This document shows, in pieces, positions 31,683 to 42,530 of a DNA stretch of 64,000 nt. The stretch is taken from NCBI GenBank assembly GCA_021521415.1, contig JAIQDT010007660.1, positions 62,001-126,000 of the forward strand, read 5' to 3'. The notes under the pieces were generated by a model. That model saw only the letters and a list, made by a program, of their open reading frames with translations. It did not search any database and was not told the DNA's origin. Made by a program: the position numbers and the translations under genes. Within the stretch, counting starts at the first letter, position 1; each line of letters starts with the position of its first letter. The DNA is from Bidens hawaiensis (taxonomy: Eukaryota > Streptophyta > Magnoliopsida > Asterales > Asteraceae).

Positions 31683-34076
31683 CTGAAATCATATCATAAG
31701 ATCATGAGAATCATCATTAAAATTAAAATAAACAAAGCAAATAAGTTATACATATATATAAAAGCCTTAAGTATATACATGTTACATAATTTAATTAATT
31801 AGGAGTTGTTAATTAGGTATGTATATTATATATGTTACCTAGTCCAATATACATAATTTTTAATTCCAAAACAGTCCAAGTGTACAAACAGTTCAAATTT
31901 TCAAAACAGATCAGTAACTGACATTGTTAAATTTATTTTTTTTTAAATCACCAAGTGTGAGTTTTTCGCATGAAAATTTTCGCATGGAGAATAGTTTCGC
32001 TTCACATGGGCATGCGAAGCGAAACAGAAATCATTTCGCTTCGCATGGGTATGCGATGCGAAAAACCTATTATGTGAAAAAATCCCACTTGTCAATTTTA
32101 GTTTCCTTTTCGATCCATTGAAGTCGCCTAGCCCTTTGGTTTTCCTGGTCAATTGAACCTTTGAACACAACAGTTACCCCTAAATCTACAAACTTTACTA
32201 ATTAAAACTATAACTAATTAACAATGATGATAAACAAGATCTAGTCCAAATAACAGTTCATAATCCAAATATCAACACCATATATGAAGATCTGTTTTAG
32301 ATCAAGTGAACGGTTCATATGAACCACCGCCTCAATCTTGGTGAACCCAGAAACATAAAGATGAAAGGATTGATGATGTTCTGATGTTATACCGAGGGTG
32401 GATAATCTGGATTCAACGGCATAGTGGAGCATAATGAGGAGGATCGATGAAGAATTTGAAGAGAATTTAGGGTTTGAATGTTTGAAGATGAGAGAGAAGA
32501 GAGAGTAAAAGATAAAAGTGTTTGGTGAATAGTGAAAGATATTTTAGGTTTCCCTTATATATAGGGTTAGCCTATCTCGCGATAAGGTCAAAACATCGCG
32601 AGTATTCACCGAAAATACACTCTCAGTCCTCGGTCTTTAAAATAATTTGCTTTTTCAATCCCTGAAAAACATTTACCCATCGAATCCGAGCACTTGTTTG
32701 TTTTTGCAAAACTTTCTTTTGTTGGTCCATAACCATTAACGTTTGCACGATCGATATCTTTTTGACAAAACAAAACAAAATAAACTTAAAATACAGAAAA
32801 TTTAAAACATTTTAAAGTTAAAAACAATGATATTGAACTAATTTACATGGTTCTTTTCTTTAGTTAATTTACAAAGAACAATCACGACATGGAATCATAT
32901 TGACTTGCAAAGCCCTAGATCGCGTTTCCATTTTGAAATTATTGTGACACAAGTTCACCATTGACTGTAGATATTATCCTCCTTTTTAACTTGACAAGTG
33001 TTTTGATGCCAAAATGATACATTTGAAGTACAATTAGGCACGGTGCTTATGTGGTTCCCGCTTAATCAGACATATTACTAATTCCATCATATCTCGGGTT
33101 TACTTTGTGTTAACATATCACCTCAACTTGACTTAAACCTTTCTTATTTGATCACAGTACTCTTATTAACAAATTTGACTTATTGTACACTGTACACATA
33201 ACACTTTGTGCTTTGCACACTTGACTCGATCTAGAAAGATTAAAATAAAGCAGAAGTTCAGGCCATAACAATCAAGTCGGATAATACCATATTGTCGCGC
33301 AGAGAAAGTCCAAGGCTTGAACAAAAGAAAGAAGATAAAACAAACCAGAAGACTCAGGGCCTTAAAAATCAGATCTTGTATGACTACAAACGTAGAAAGT
33401 CCAAGGCTTGAGTCGAAAAAAAATGAAGAAATAAAGCAGAAGTTAAAATTTCTAGGACTGACTCCTTTTCTTTTGTTTTTCTGATTCTTTTGTTTTTCTT
33501 TTTCTTGACTCAATGAAAATTAAAATTGACACTGACTTTCATAAGACTACTGTGATTAGGTAAAGAGAGGCTTGGGAATGACATGTATAGTTACATTTTT
33601 GCCTTCATGAATATGACTTTACGGAATCATGCAACCGCTTCATAATCGTATATCCACTAGTACCGGTAGGAATTTAGGTTTATATCATCCGACACTACTT
33701 GTTTGTCAAGCCTACCTACACATCTACGAATGACCTTTTAGCCTTTTGTTCTATTATTTTAACGCGCCAGAATCATTACAAATCAATGTACTATCACTTT
33801 CCAATGGTTGGATCAATTTCTCAAAATTTGAAAATTTTAATTATCCGACTCCCTCTAAGCAGGAGCTCCCTCTAAGCGGGATAATACTTTTTGAGTTTTT
33901 GAAATTTTTCTTTAATAGGCGTAAAATATTTTTGTTAAGTCAAATGACTCGTTTTGGTTTTTCTTGAAAGCACACTAAAAATCTTTTTGGTGAGTTAAAA
34001 TTAACTCAATTTTCTCCCTCTAAAATTGTGACATATTTGAAAAATATTTACAATTTTAAAACCTAAAAGATAAGGT
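31683..34076 (-). other. Element D spacer between pol and env-like ORF
   Basis: About 2.4 kb without supported coding. It contains a TCGCATG/GCGAAGCG cluster with a perfect 14-bp hairpin (32011-32024 and 32034-32047), a minus-strand TATA-like CCTATATATAAGGG (about 32554-32567), and three extra copies of the polypurine core TAGAGGGAG (33849-33857, 33866-33874, 34014-34022). The matching spacer in E shows the same arrangement. Confidence 0.7.
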
Positions 34077-35470
34077 TTACTCAAAAGAAATCATGCCCAA
34101 TGACTCAACGAGAAACAAAAATCGAGCACGACTAAAAGCTTTAGTAAAGAGATCTGCAAAGTTATAGTCAGTATAGACCCTTTTTATATTGACAAGCTTA
34201 CGATCATAACAATCACGAATAAAGTGTATTCGGATGTCAATGTGCTTAGTCTTTGAGTGCTGGACCGGGTTTTTAACAATTGCAACGGCCGCCTCATTAT
34301 CACATTTGATCGTTGATCCATAGAAATTCAAACCGTAATCCAGCAGCTGATGCTGGATCCATATCACTTGAGAGCAGCAGCTGGATGCAGCAATGTACTC
34401 GGATTCTGCTGTGGAGGTGGAAACGGTGACTTGTTTTTTGCACTGCCATAAGATCAACGGATCTCCCAGGAATTGACATCCACCAGATGTAGACTTTCTG
34501 TCCAAGTTGCATCCCCCATAATCACTGTCGGTGTAAGCATGAAGTTCCAAGGGAGATTCCTTTGGATACCAAAGACCCAAACGTGGTCTACCCTTCAAGT
34601 ATCTGAAAATACTCTTGACAGCCGTCATGTGGGATTCTCTCGGGTCAGACTGATATCTGGCACACTAACAAACAAGGAACATGATGTCCGGTCTGCTTGC
34701 AGTGAGATACATCAGGGAACCAATCATTAACCTGTAAAGGTGTTGATCGACTGGTTTCCCGATGGATCAGGAGCTAGAACAGGTCGCGTTGCGATTGGTG
34801 TCATGAAAGATGATGAGTCCTTGAAACCAAATTTCTGAACAATGTCTTGAATGTACTTTTCTTGGTGAATCAAAGTCCCGTCCTTCTTTTGCTCAACTTG
34901 TAAGCCCAGGAAGAAAGTCATCTCCCCTAAGGAACTCATCTCAAATCGCTGTTGCATAACCTCAAAGAACTCCTTGCACAAATCCTCATTCGTGGACCCG
35001 AAGATAATGTCATCGACATAAACTTGTACCAGAATCAAATCAATGTTGACCTTCTTGACAAAGAGAGTTTGATCGAAGATTCCTCTCTTGTAACCATTCT
35101 TCACTAAATGATCAGCCAGTGTGGCATACCATGCACGAGGTGCTTGGTGAAGACCATATAGTGCTTTGTCAAGGCGGTAAACATGATCAGGATGAGTTGG
35201 ATCCTCAAAACCTGGAGGTTGACTGACATAGATTTCTTCTTTTACTTTCCCGTATAAGAAAGCAGTCTTCACGTCCATTTGATACACTTTGAAGTTCATG
35301 TACGAGGCGTATGCCAGAAAGATGCGAATTGCTTCCAGTCTGGCCACCGGTGTATAGACTTCATCGTAATCAAGACCTTCACTTTGCCAAAAGCCTTGTA
35401 CAACAAGCCGGACTTTATTTCTAATGATCACCCTTTGTCATCTTTTTTACTTCGGAACACCCATTTCGTT
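34077..35470 (-). pseudogene. Element D reverse transcriptase and RNase H
   Basis: RT 35431-34727 has [51 protein letters not shown] and the catalytic [11 protein letters not shown] (YVDD at 35009-35020), then [15 protein letters not shown] break near 34727 separates it from the RNase H part (34628-34077), which keeps YTDSDYGGCNLDRKSTSG, STAESEYIAASS, KCDNEAAVAIVKNP and HIDIRIHFIRD, so the acidic catalytic residues are visible. The frame upstream (35470-35431) is joined to the linker through a stop. RT copies the element RNA and RNase H removes it. The domains look largely conserved, but the polyprotein is not continuous. Confidence 0.93.
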
Positions 35471-36354
35471 CAAATCGGCCTTTTATTTTCTGGTTTCTTT
35501 ACTAGCTTCCAAACATTCAGCTTCTTAAACTGTAACAGCTCTTCTTGCATGGCCTCTACCCAGGAGTTGTCTTTCAGTGCAACTTTGTAGTCTTTGGGTT
35601 CCACCTGTGAAATAAAATAAGCAAAAAGACATCTGTTAATGTCACCGGAAGTACTGTGTGTTTGGATGCCAGTGTACGGATCTCCGATGATGTTCTCAGT
35701 CAGATGTCGACGATGAATTGGTAGCTGTGGAATTTGGTCGACATGCTTGACTGGTGTGGCCTCAAGTTGGATGGTCAGGCTCTCTATGGGATGGAAGACA
35801 GTGGTCGCAATGACAGAAACACTCGGTTGAGGATTAGTTCCATCTTCTTGTGGGTCAACCAAATGTTCTGTAGCAATGAGACCTTCCCATAGGTTGTCAT
35901 AGAATGGAACAACTACTGCTGGAACAGAGGTAGTGTTGGTGTCATCAGAAGCAACAATTGGACTTGGTTCAAACTGGTCATTTGATGCATTCACCTCCAT
36001 TGCAGATCCTTGATTGTCTTCTTCTGAGGGAGGTGTAGGGACAGATTCCACCACACTTGGTTCTACAGGAGGCAGTTCTGCTTGATCAACTTGAACATTT
36101 TGGTTGTTGTTGGCTGACGTGTATGAATCAGAATCTGAATCAGTCATGTCTTCAGCTTGCATTTCAGTGGTGTCGGCAGAGCACTGCTCAAAAACAACCG
36201 GGGCTTGTTGATTAGCCACGGGTTGTACATTAAGTATAGGTGCAGCAGCAGCTATGTCAACATGTCCAAGATCTTTAAAAACAGCATGCATCATGATAGA
36301 AACAAGTGGAGAAACAACAGGGGAAACCTTTGGTACAACTGGTGTCATGTACAT
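35470..36354 (-). pseudogene. Element D integrase-RT linker
   Basis: 294 codons of low-complexity Ser/Asp/Pro-rich sequence (DSDSDSYTSANNNQNVQVDQ, LPPVEPSVVESVPT) followed by the conserved pre-RT blocks RHLTENIIGDPYTGIQT, NRCLFAYFISQVEPKDYK and ALKDNSWVEAMQEELLQFKK. It belongs to the pol polyprotein; the apparent start is only the first Met of the open stretch. It ends at a stop where the RT block KRPIGTKWVF would begin. Confidence 0.85.
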
Positions 36355-36433
36355 TCAACAAAATTGCTTGAACAATCCTTCATAATCAAACATCCGGACG
36401 ACCATTGTATGCATCAGTAGGGTTTAACTCTTG

Positions 36434-37700
36434 CTAATCAATGTTGAAGGACTCCAAGATTACTCTTGATTTCTTGTTATACACGCGATAAGCACTTTTA
36501 TCAGCAGAATAACCAACAAAGTAGCACTCATCCGCCTTTTCAGCAAACTTGGAGGTTTTTCCAACATTTGTTTGGAGTATGGTACAGGGACATCCAAACG
36601 TTCTGAAGAAATTTACCCTTGGCTTCATTCCATAGAAGACTTCATACGGAGTCTTGTTCAGTCTTTTGTTCAGAAGCACACGATTCTGGGTAAAGCAAGC
36701 AGCGTTGATAGCTTCACCCCAGAAAATAAATGGTAGTTTGGAATATGAGAGCATTGTTCTATCGGCTTCTACCAAATTACGGTTTCTTCTCTCAGCCACC
36801 CCATTTTATTCGGGAGTGTAAGGTGTGCTGAGGTGATGAACAATTCCCTTGTTTTAACAGAATTCATTCACCACCTTGTTGCAGAATTCTGTGCCGTTGC
36901 CACTTCTGATACATTTCACCTTCTTATCAGTTTGATTCTCAACCAACACGATAAACCTGAGCAGAAACTGTGACATCTCGTCCTTATGCCCTAACAGAAA
37001 TGTTCAACTGAAACGCAAAAAGTCATCAGTAATAACCAGACAATAGGCTTTTCGACATATTGCCATTGGTTGAATTGGACCGAAAAGATCCATGTGCAAC
37101 AACTGAAGAGTGGAATTGATGGAATTGACAAGCTTGGGCCTATGAGGGAGTTTGTGCTATTTGCATTTAGAGCAAGATAAACATTTTTTAGCACAGTGAA
37201 AAGATTTTACTGGCAAACCCCTCACATGGTCACCTTTAACCAACTTTTTTAAGTTCTTAAAGTTGACGTGACCCAACCGTCGATGCCATAAGGATGAATC
37301 GTTCTCCGAGGCCTTGGACATCAAGCAAGAAGCAGACCGCATGGAATAATTGCTTCTCATGTCCAGAATGTAGGCGTCATTGTGCCTCGGAGTACGCATC
37401 ATAATCCATTCTTCAGGGACTTTGAAACCTGGTTTCAGAATGAGACATTCATTTTCAGTAAATAGGGTTGAGAATTTCTTATCACAGATTTGAGAGACGC
37501 TGAGCAGGTTGTGTTTGAGCTGTTCCACCAGATTGACTTCATCGAATGTTAAAGTGCCATTCGAGACCTTCCATTGTTTCATTATCTCTCCTTCAATATC
37601 ACCAGCAAAAGAAACGTGACCACCGTTGAATGGTTTGATATCGAACAACAGCGACTCGTCTCCTGTCATGTGTCGGGTGCAGCCACTGTCTAAGTACTAA
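36434..37700 (-). pseudogene. Element D protease, GAG-pre-integrase and integrase
   Basis: Protease core YLDSGCTRHMTGDE (DSG at 37682-37690); the preceding Trp codon is TAG (37697-37699). GAG-pre-integrase is 37669-37157 with NDSSLWHRRLGHVNF and the HHCC-type Cys pair CAKKCLSCSKC, ending in a stop. The integrase core is split over frames: the block around the second catalytic Asp reads SGNGTEFCN, so the Asp codon is GGC (36899-36901). Then follows ERRNRNLVEADRTML (36799 on) with the catalytic Glu region and the Copia-typical RTFGCPC...FAEKADECYFVGYS...YRVYNKKSRVILES. Stops interrupt the core twice. Integrase would be inactive. Confidence 0.9.
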
Positions 37701-37749
37701 ATACTGTTGACAGGCCGTCCAGGCTGTCCCTGCACACACGAAGAACCAG

Positions 37750-39147
37750 TTAGTGGAGGGTTTCCCGAGACACACTTGTCTCGGGAAAGTTAAACACAAA
37801 ATCACCAAGTTTAATTTTATGATTTCTGAAAATATAATCCTTTGGTGAATCAGAATCTGAAGAACAATCCCTCGAGGAACTTGAATTATGGTTTCCTCGG
37901 TTTTGGAAAAGTTTTCTGGATTGCCTTCGTTTTGGTTTAGGCTTAACCACAAAATCTTCTTGATTAGCCTTTGAGAAAACCTTTGAAGGGCTCTTGGGCT
38001 CTTCAGCTTCAGAGTTCTTAGCTAACCGCTTTCTTTCTCTTTGGGTTAGCCAAAATGGTTTCTTGGGTTTTTTGGTTCTTTTGAATCTTAAATTTGTTTC
38101 ACTGGCTGAAGTGTAAGTTTGGTTGGGCATTTTCTTGTTTTGAGCATTATACCTAGGAAATGTCTGACCAAACTTACTGTTGAACTGTCTTTGTTGTTTG
38201 TGCCAGTTCTTGCAATGTCTTGCAAGATGAGACGGATTTCCACAAATGAAGCAGCATTTTCTTTGGTTGCATTTATAGACATCTAGCTCACTGAGATATG
38301 TGGGATGAGGTGATGTTGTTTGGTTAACACGTTGGTGACCTCTATTTGACTGATAATTGTAAGCATTTGAATGATGAGTTGCAAAATAATTTGATTGCCT
38401 AGGTTTCTGTCGAGAGTAGTAAAAGTCACTATCAAATTGATCATAATATTGAGAACTATTGTTATAATTTGTATTTTGAGAAAATGAAGTTTTCTTGGGT
38501 GGCACATATTTACATGAAGTGTTTGGTTTTACATTTTCAAAGCTAATTTTCTCTTTTATTAAGTTCTCAATTTTATTATCAGTTGATGAGCAGCTTTGAC
38601 TAGTCTGTTCATTAACCTTGACTTCGACGGTTACATCAAATACAGTTTCACATTCTGAATCAGAAGAAGAACATTCACTTTCATTGCATACATTTATACA
38701 ACTGTCATCACTTGATGATTCACAAAATACATCCTTTGATCTAGACATTAAACTTCCTATCATTGATTCACACACTTTGTTACAAACAGGATTGTTAATT
38801 GATTTTGTTAGACCCACACAGGATTCAAAACGTGGTTCTAACTCTCCCTTTAGTTTACAACCCCGGTTAACCTTCCCACCACTTACATCACCTGCTACAC
38901 AAGACATGTTGACGTTAGAATTATCAGATGATGAAATTTGAGCTGTTGATGGAGAGGCAGCTTAAACAAATTTCACTGGCTTTGGTAGTTTTCCAATACC
39001 ATAGGCCATCTCTTCATCAGGAGAAGTATTATAGCTAAAATGGGGTAGGCAAGTGTAATTATCATTCATTGGTGGAGGCACCGCTAAATAATCACAACTT
39101 AGTCCCGATTTTAACTTTAGTACTTCTCTGAGCTCTGATAAGATCAT
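37750..39147 (-). pseudogene. Element D gag-protease connector with a second zinc knuckle
   Basis: In the same frame as the 39148-39897 gag part but separated by stops at 39148 and 38962. 39147-38962 has MNDNYTCLPHFSYNTSPDEE. 38907-37750 (385 codons) is Ser/Asp/Asn-rich, then carries a CCHC knuckle CFICGNPSHLARHC (38212-38253) and a basic region (RFKRTKKPKKPFWLTQRERK) before the protease. The second knuckle is unusual in position, far from the first. It probably contributes to RNA binding; that is inferred. Confidence 0.8.
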
Positions 39148-41104
39148 CTAATTATTCAGATGATGCTTCAAATCTTTCAACCTGTTTTCCTTTTCTCGTT
39201 TATCAGAAAGATCAAGTTTCAACTTTTCAATCTCATCTTTTAGTTTATTTATTATGTCTTTATAATAGATGACATTGTGCTCTCCCTGAAAGATTTTAAG
39301 TTTAAGATTTGCTACGTCATCGTGATGTGTTTTAATCTTTTCAACATATATCTTGTCAGCCTTTACATACTCAGCATTTAGTTGACAAAGTTTTGCATTT
39401 TCTTTCAAAACTTCATCTTGAAGATATCTATAATATGTAACTTTATTTACGCAAGCTTGAGAGCAAAGATTTCTTTTTACCTCATTAGATGATGACGCAT
39501 CAGAACTTGTAGCAGCAGATGAAGAAGCTTCATTTTTTGTGAGAGCCATGCCAGCCATGTTGAGAGGATTCTGCAGCTCTTGGAATTGATCATCCCAATC
39601 CAAACCAACTTGGACCTCCGATTGGGAGACAAGGGCCTTTGAGTTTGAGCTTGAGTGGCCCTTGTGTGGATGACCTCCAATTCTTTGTGACGAGCTGCTT
39701 GGTTTCTGCACCTCATACCTTTTTCCTGCAGCCCTGCTGTTCTCTTCCTCTGTCACCTCAGTCACACGAATATTATTTGCAGGTTTTGATGGATTCTTGC
39801 ATTCTCGGGAGAAATGACCCATCTCACCACAATTGTAACATCGCAGCTTCGACTTGTCAAACCCAATCCTTTTTCTGTCAAAAGCTATCTTTCCCATACG
39901 TCTTCATGAAGTTCGTAGCTCTTTGCACCGCCATTGCCATTTGGTACTTGATATCCATCTTTTCAAGATCCTTTTGATTGATATCTCTTAAATCTCCAGC
40001 TTCAAATTGTGGTGGCAATAGATTTCCTTGCATCAACTCTTCATGGCTTGACAGAAAAGCGTGAACTATTGCGATCTTGGAGTCATTCAACATGGTTAGT
40101 GCTTCACAGAAACTTGAAGGTCTGCTTGGTTGAGGTTTTGAAGATGAGGAAATCCCTTGAGCTTTTAAGGCTTGGGCAACCGCATTATCGACTGCCTTTT
40201 GAAACGAACTCGTATTGGAAGAATCTGATTGATTACTGGTTGAGATGAATGTTGTTGGGTGTGAAGGTATACTTGGGGAGTTCTTGGGAGTGGTCACGGG
40301 ATACACATTCTTTTGAGCTTTACTTATGAAAGCAGTTGGAATTGAGGAAGCAGAACTCACTCCAGCTTGATTCAGAGAACTTAGATGATTGTTCATTCTC
40401 ATCTGCTCATCCATCTCAAATGACTTGATAGTGGATATCAAATCACTGTTTGTCATGGCATTTAGATTTGTAGTTCTCTTGATTGTGATTGTATTGGTAC
40501 TCTAGCTATATGGTAATGAATTCATTAACTTGTGATTTATCTCAGCATTTGCAATGTTGACACTTGCAGCCCTAATTCTTACCATTAACTTCTCAAATCT
40601 CTTTACCAAATCCAACACAGCTTCACCTTGACGATGATTGAACATGTTAAACTCTTCCTTCAATAGGGCCTTCTTGTTTTCCCTAATTTCAGCATTGCCC
40701 TCAACCTTCTCAACAAGTGCTTCCCACAGACCCTTGGCACTAGTGTGTTCTCGAAGAGTTTCAGTGATCTCATTTGAAAGACAAACTGTTAAAATGAGAT
40801 AGGCTTTCTTGTCTTGTGCTAACAGGTCCCTGTCTGCTTGATCATAGTTTTCAGAAGTCTTAAGTTGGTCCCCAGCATCAGTGCGAGTCACGGGAATATG
40901 AGGACCTTCTTCGAAACATCTCATTAGGTCAGTCTCAGTCAATGAGATATAGTTCATGAATCTCCATTTGAAGTCTGCAAAGTTATCATCCAAGGTCATA
41001 AACTTTGGTGGCTTTGTAGGTGTTCCCACTTGGTTTTCTAACAGCAAATACCCCTTCAGCAGCTCAGAATCAGTACTCGTCATGATTTTAGAAGTCTCAA
41101 ACAC
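39148..41104 (-). pseudogene. Element D gag
   Basis: Starts at the Met near 41104 (MFETSKIMTSTDSELLKGYL), possibly at the later Met MTSTDS. 41104-40502 is the gag core (TLDDNFADFKWRFMNYISLTE, AYLILTVCLSNEITETLREH, LWEALVEKVEGNAEIRENKK), ended by TAG (40502-40504) where E has Trp. 40456-39878 continues in frame. A frameshift near 39885 leads to 39897-39148, with the zinc knuckle CYNCGEMGHFSREC (39799-39840) and a ~100-residue coiled-coil-like tail (LNAEYVKADKIYVEKIKTHH, KLKDEIEKLKLDLSDKREKE). The long gag with coiled coil suits the Sirevirus type. Broken in at least two places. Confidence 0.92.
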
Positions 41105-41139
41105 TTAGCAAACTTTAAACAGCTTAAAAATTCAACACA

Positions 41140-41450
41140 GGCAAGTTTTTCGCATGAAACACCTTTTCAAGCGAAGTGAAAAAGTGAAACCAAGCGAAGC
41201 GAAAAAGTTCAGCTAAGCAAAGCGAAAAAGTTCAGGTAAGCGAAGCGAAAAACTTCTGATAAACAGCAATGCGAAGCGAAAAAATGCTATGCGAAGCGAA
41301 ATGTGAACAGTGAAGCGAAGCGAAAAAGTTATATGCGAAGCGAAAAAGTTTTCCATGCGAAGCGAAAAGTTTTCAAGCGAAGCGAAATTGTTTCAAGCGA
41401 AGCGAAAAACTCCTTGATGCGAAAAAGTTCAGTTTTCTAGAAGTAATCTT
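41140..41450 (-). repeat. GCGAAGCGAAA array in the element D leader
   Basis: Nine exact copies of GCGAAGCGAAA (TTTCGCTTCGC in element sense) plus several variants over about 270 bp, irregularly spaced, directly upstream of gag. Similar motifs precede the env-like ORF. Confidence 0.9.
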
Positions 41451-41795
41451 TCTTGGAATCTGTTTCACCTAACTGTCAGTACTAGGTCAAAGGTTGGTAC
41501 ACTGATTTTCATGCCATGAGAAGCGAAAATTTTCGCTTGTTAATTTCAGCACTTTTCAAACCCGCAAACACTAACTTTAATGCTTTTATAACAAAAACTT
41601 TTGGATCTAGAACTTGAATATGAGCTATCTTTACCAAGAACACCTTCTAAGACATTTTTATGAAGATTTTGCCGATTCTTTTTGTATTTTTCTTGTTTTT
41701 GTGGTGTTTGTGAACTTTCTTGTAAAGAGCACTTGTTTTCTTCTTCTCAAGATCAAAACCCAAGGTTGTGATCCAAAAACCCTCAACTAGTGAGC
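41451..41795 (-). other. Element D leader, non-repetitive part
   Basis: Sequence between the primer site and the repeat array. No ORF; no other motif recognised. Confidence 0.6.
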
Positions 41796-41813
41796 CGAAG
41801 CTCTGATACCAAT
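41796..41813 (-). promoter_or_regulatory. Primer-binding site of element D
   Basis: Element sense AATTGGTATCAGAGCTTC contains the full TGGTATCAGAGC complement of initiator-Met tRNA, directly after the 5' LTR. Confidence 0.93.
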
Positions 41814-42176
41814 TGTAGGTCCCGACTCGGGTGGATCTAACAACGTCTTTGGATCAACCTAACTTAATGCTAGCGGGAATCACACTAAGCAACCAAGAGG
41901 TCTCGGATCTAGAGATTATGTTCGGTTGATAGTAGAAAGAGAGAGAGAGAGCTGAGAGAAGGAAAGAGTGTGTAATGAGTTTTTTTAAAAAAGGTTATTC
42001 TCTTTTAATATTAACAACTATAATTACATACACTAGCCACCTTTTTAATATTAACTAAGGCCCAATGGGCTTCTTTACAATAGACCGTGGCCCAATACAT
42101 ACAAAATGACCAATCGTCCCCAAATACATAACCGAACCAATACAAAAGACTAAGACATACAAAACGGGACCTAACA
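41814..42176 (-). repeat. 5' LTR of element D
   Basis: 363 bp, TGTTAGGTCCCG...GTCGGGACCTACA in element sense. It contains a (GA)n run shorter by one unit than in the 3' LTR. Confidence 0.95.
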
Positions 42177-42181
42177 AGAAC

Positions 42182-42530
42182 AATGTTGTCAAACTCAAAG
42201 CTACCTATGTTTTTCTTTCTTTCTTTCTTTCTGGGGCGAAGCAATTAATACATCATGTTTTATCCAAGACTGTGTGCTAATCAACAAGTGTTTGAAAAAG
42301 ACTCTTTATGAAGTCTACTACAAGACCAAGCCGCAAGTCAACTATTTCAAGCCCTTTGGATGTCCCTGCACTCTGTTTCATACAAATGCCAATGCAGGTC
42401 CCAAATTTTTTGAAAAGGCAGATGAGTGTAATTTTGTTAGGTATGCTTCCAATAAGACCACTTATCAAGTTTACAACAAGAAAGCAAGAGTGATTGTGGG
42501 ATACTTTAATGTTGACTAGCAAGAGCAAAA
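42182..42530 (+). pseudogene. Element E integrase C-half
   Basis: Continues the integrase cut at 27720: after AGAAC comes MLSNSKLPMF-like coding, a (TTTC)n expansion (about 42209-42232) that breaks the frame, WGEAIN, then 42274-42519 with LINKCLKKTLYEVYYKTKPQ, FKPFGCPCTLFHTNANAGPK, FFEKADECNFVRYASNKTTY and VYNKKARVIVGYFN. These are the Copia integrase C-terminal blocks, and they align with D 36799-36434. Confidence 0.9.

Larger units (their letters stand above)
27721..42176 (-). mobile_element. Sirevirus-like Copia element D, complete but defective
   Basis: 14.46 kb with LTRs of 363 bp (5', 41814-42176) and 366 bp (3', 27721-28086), and a perfect 5-bp duplication AGAAC (27716-27720 and 42177-42181). 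On the minus strand: primer site, leader with GCGAAGCGAAA repeats, gag with zinc knuckle, second zinc-knuckle connector, protease, integrase, linker, RT (YVDD), RNase H, 2.4-kb spacer and an env-like ORF region. The LTRs differ at about a dozen substitutions plus small indels by hand count (about 3%), so it is fairly recent, yet the coding region has many stops and frameshifts. It sits antisense in the integrase of its relative E. Confidence 0.95.
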
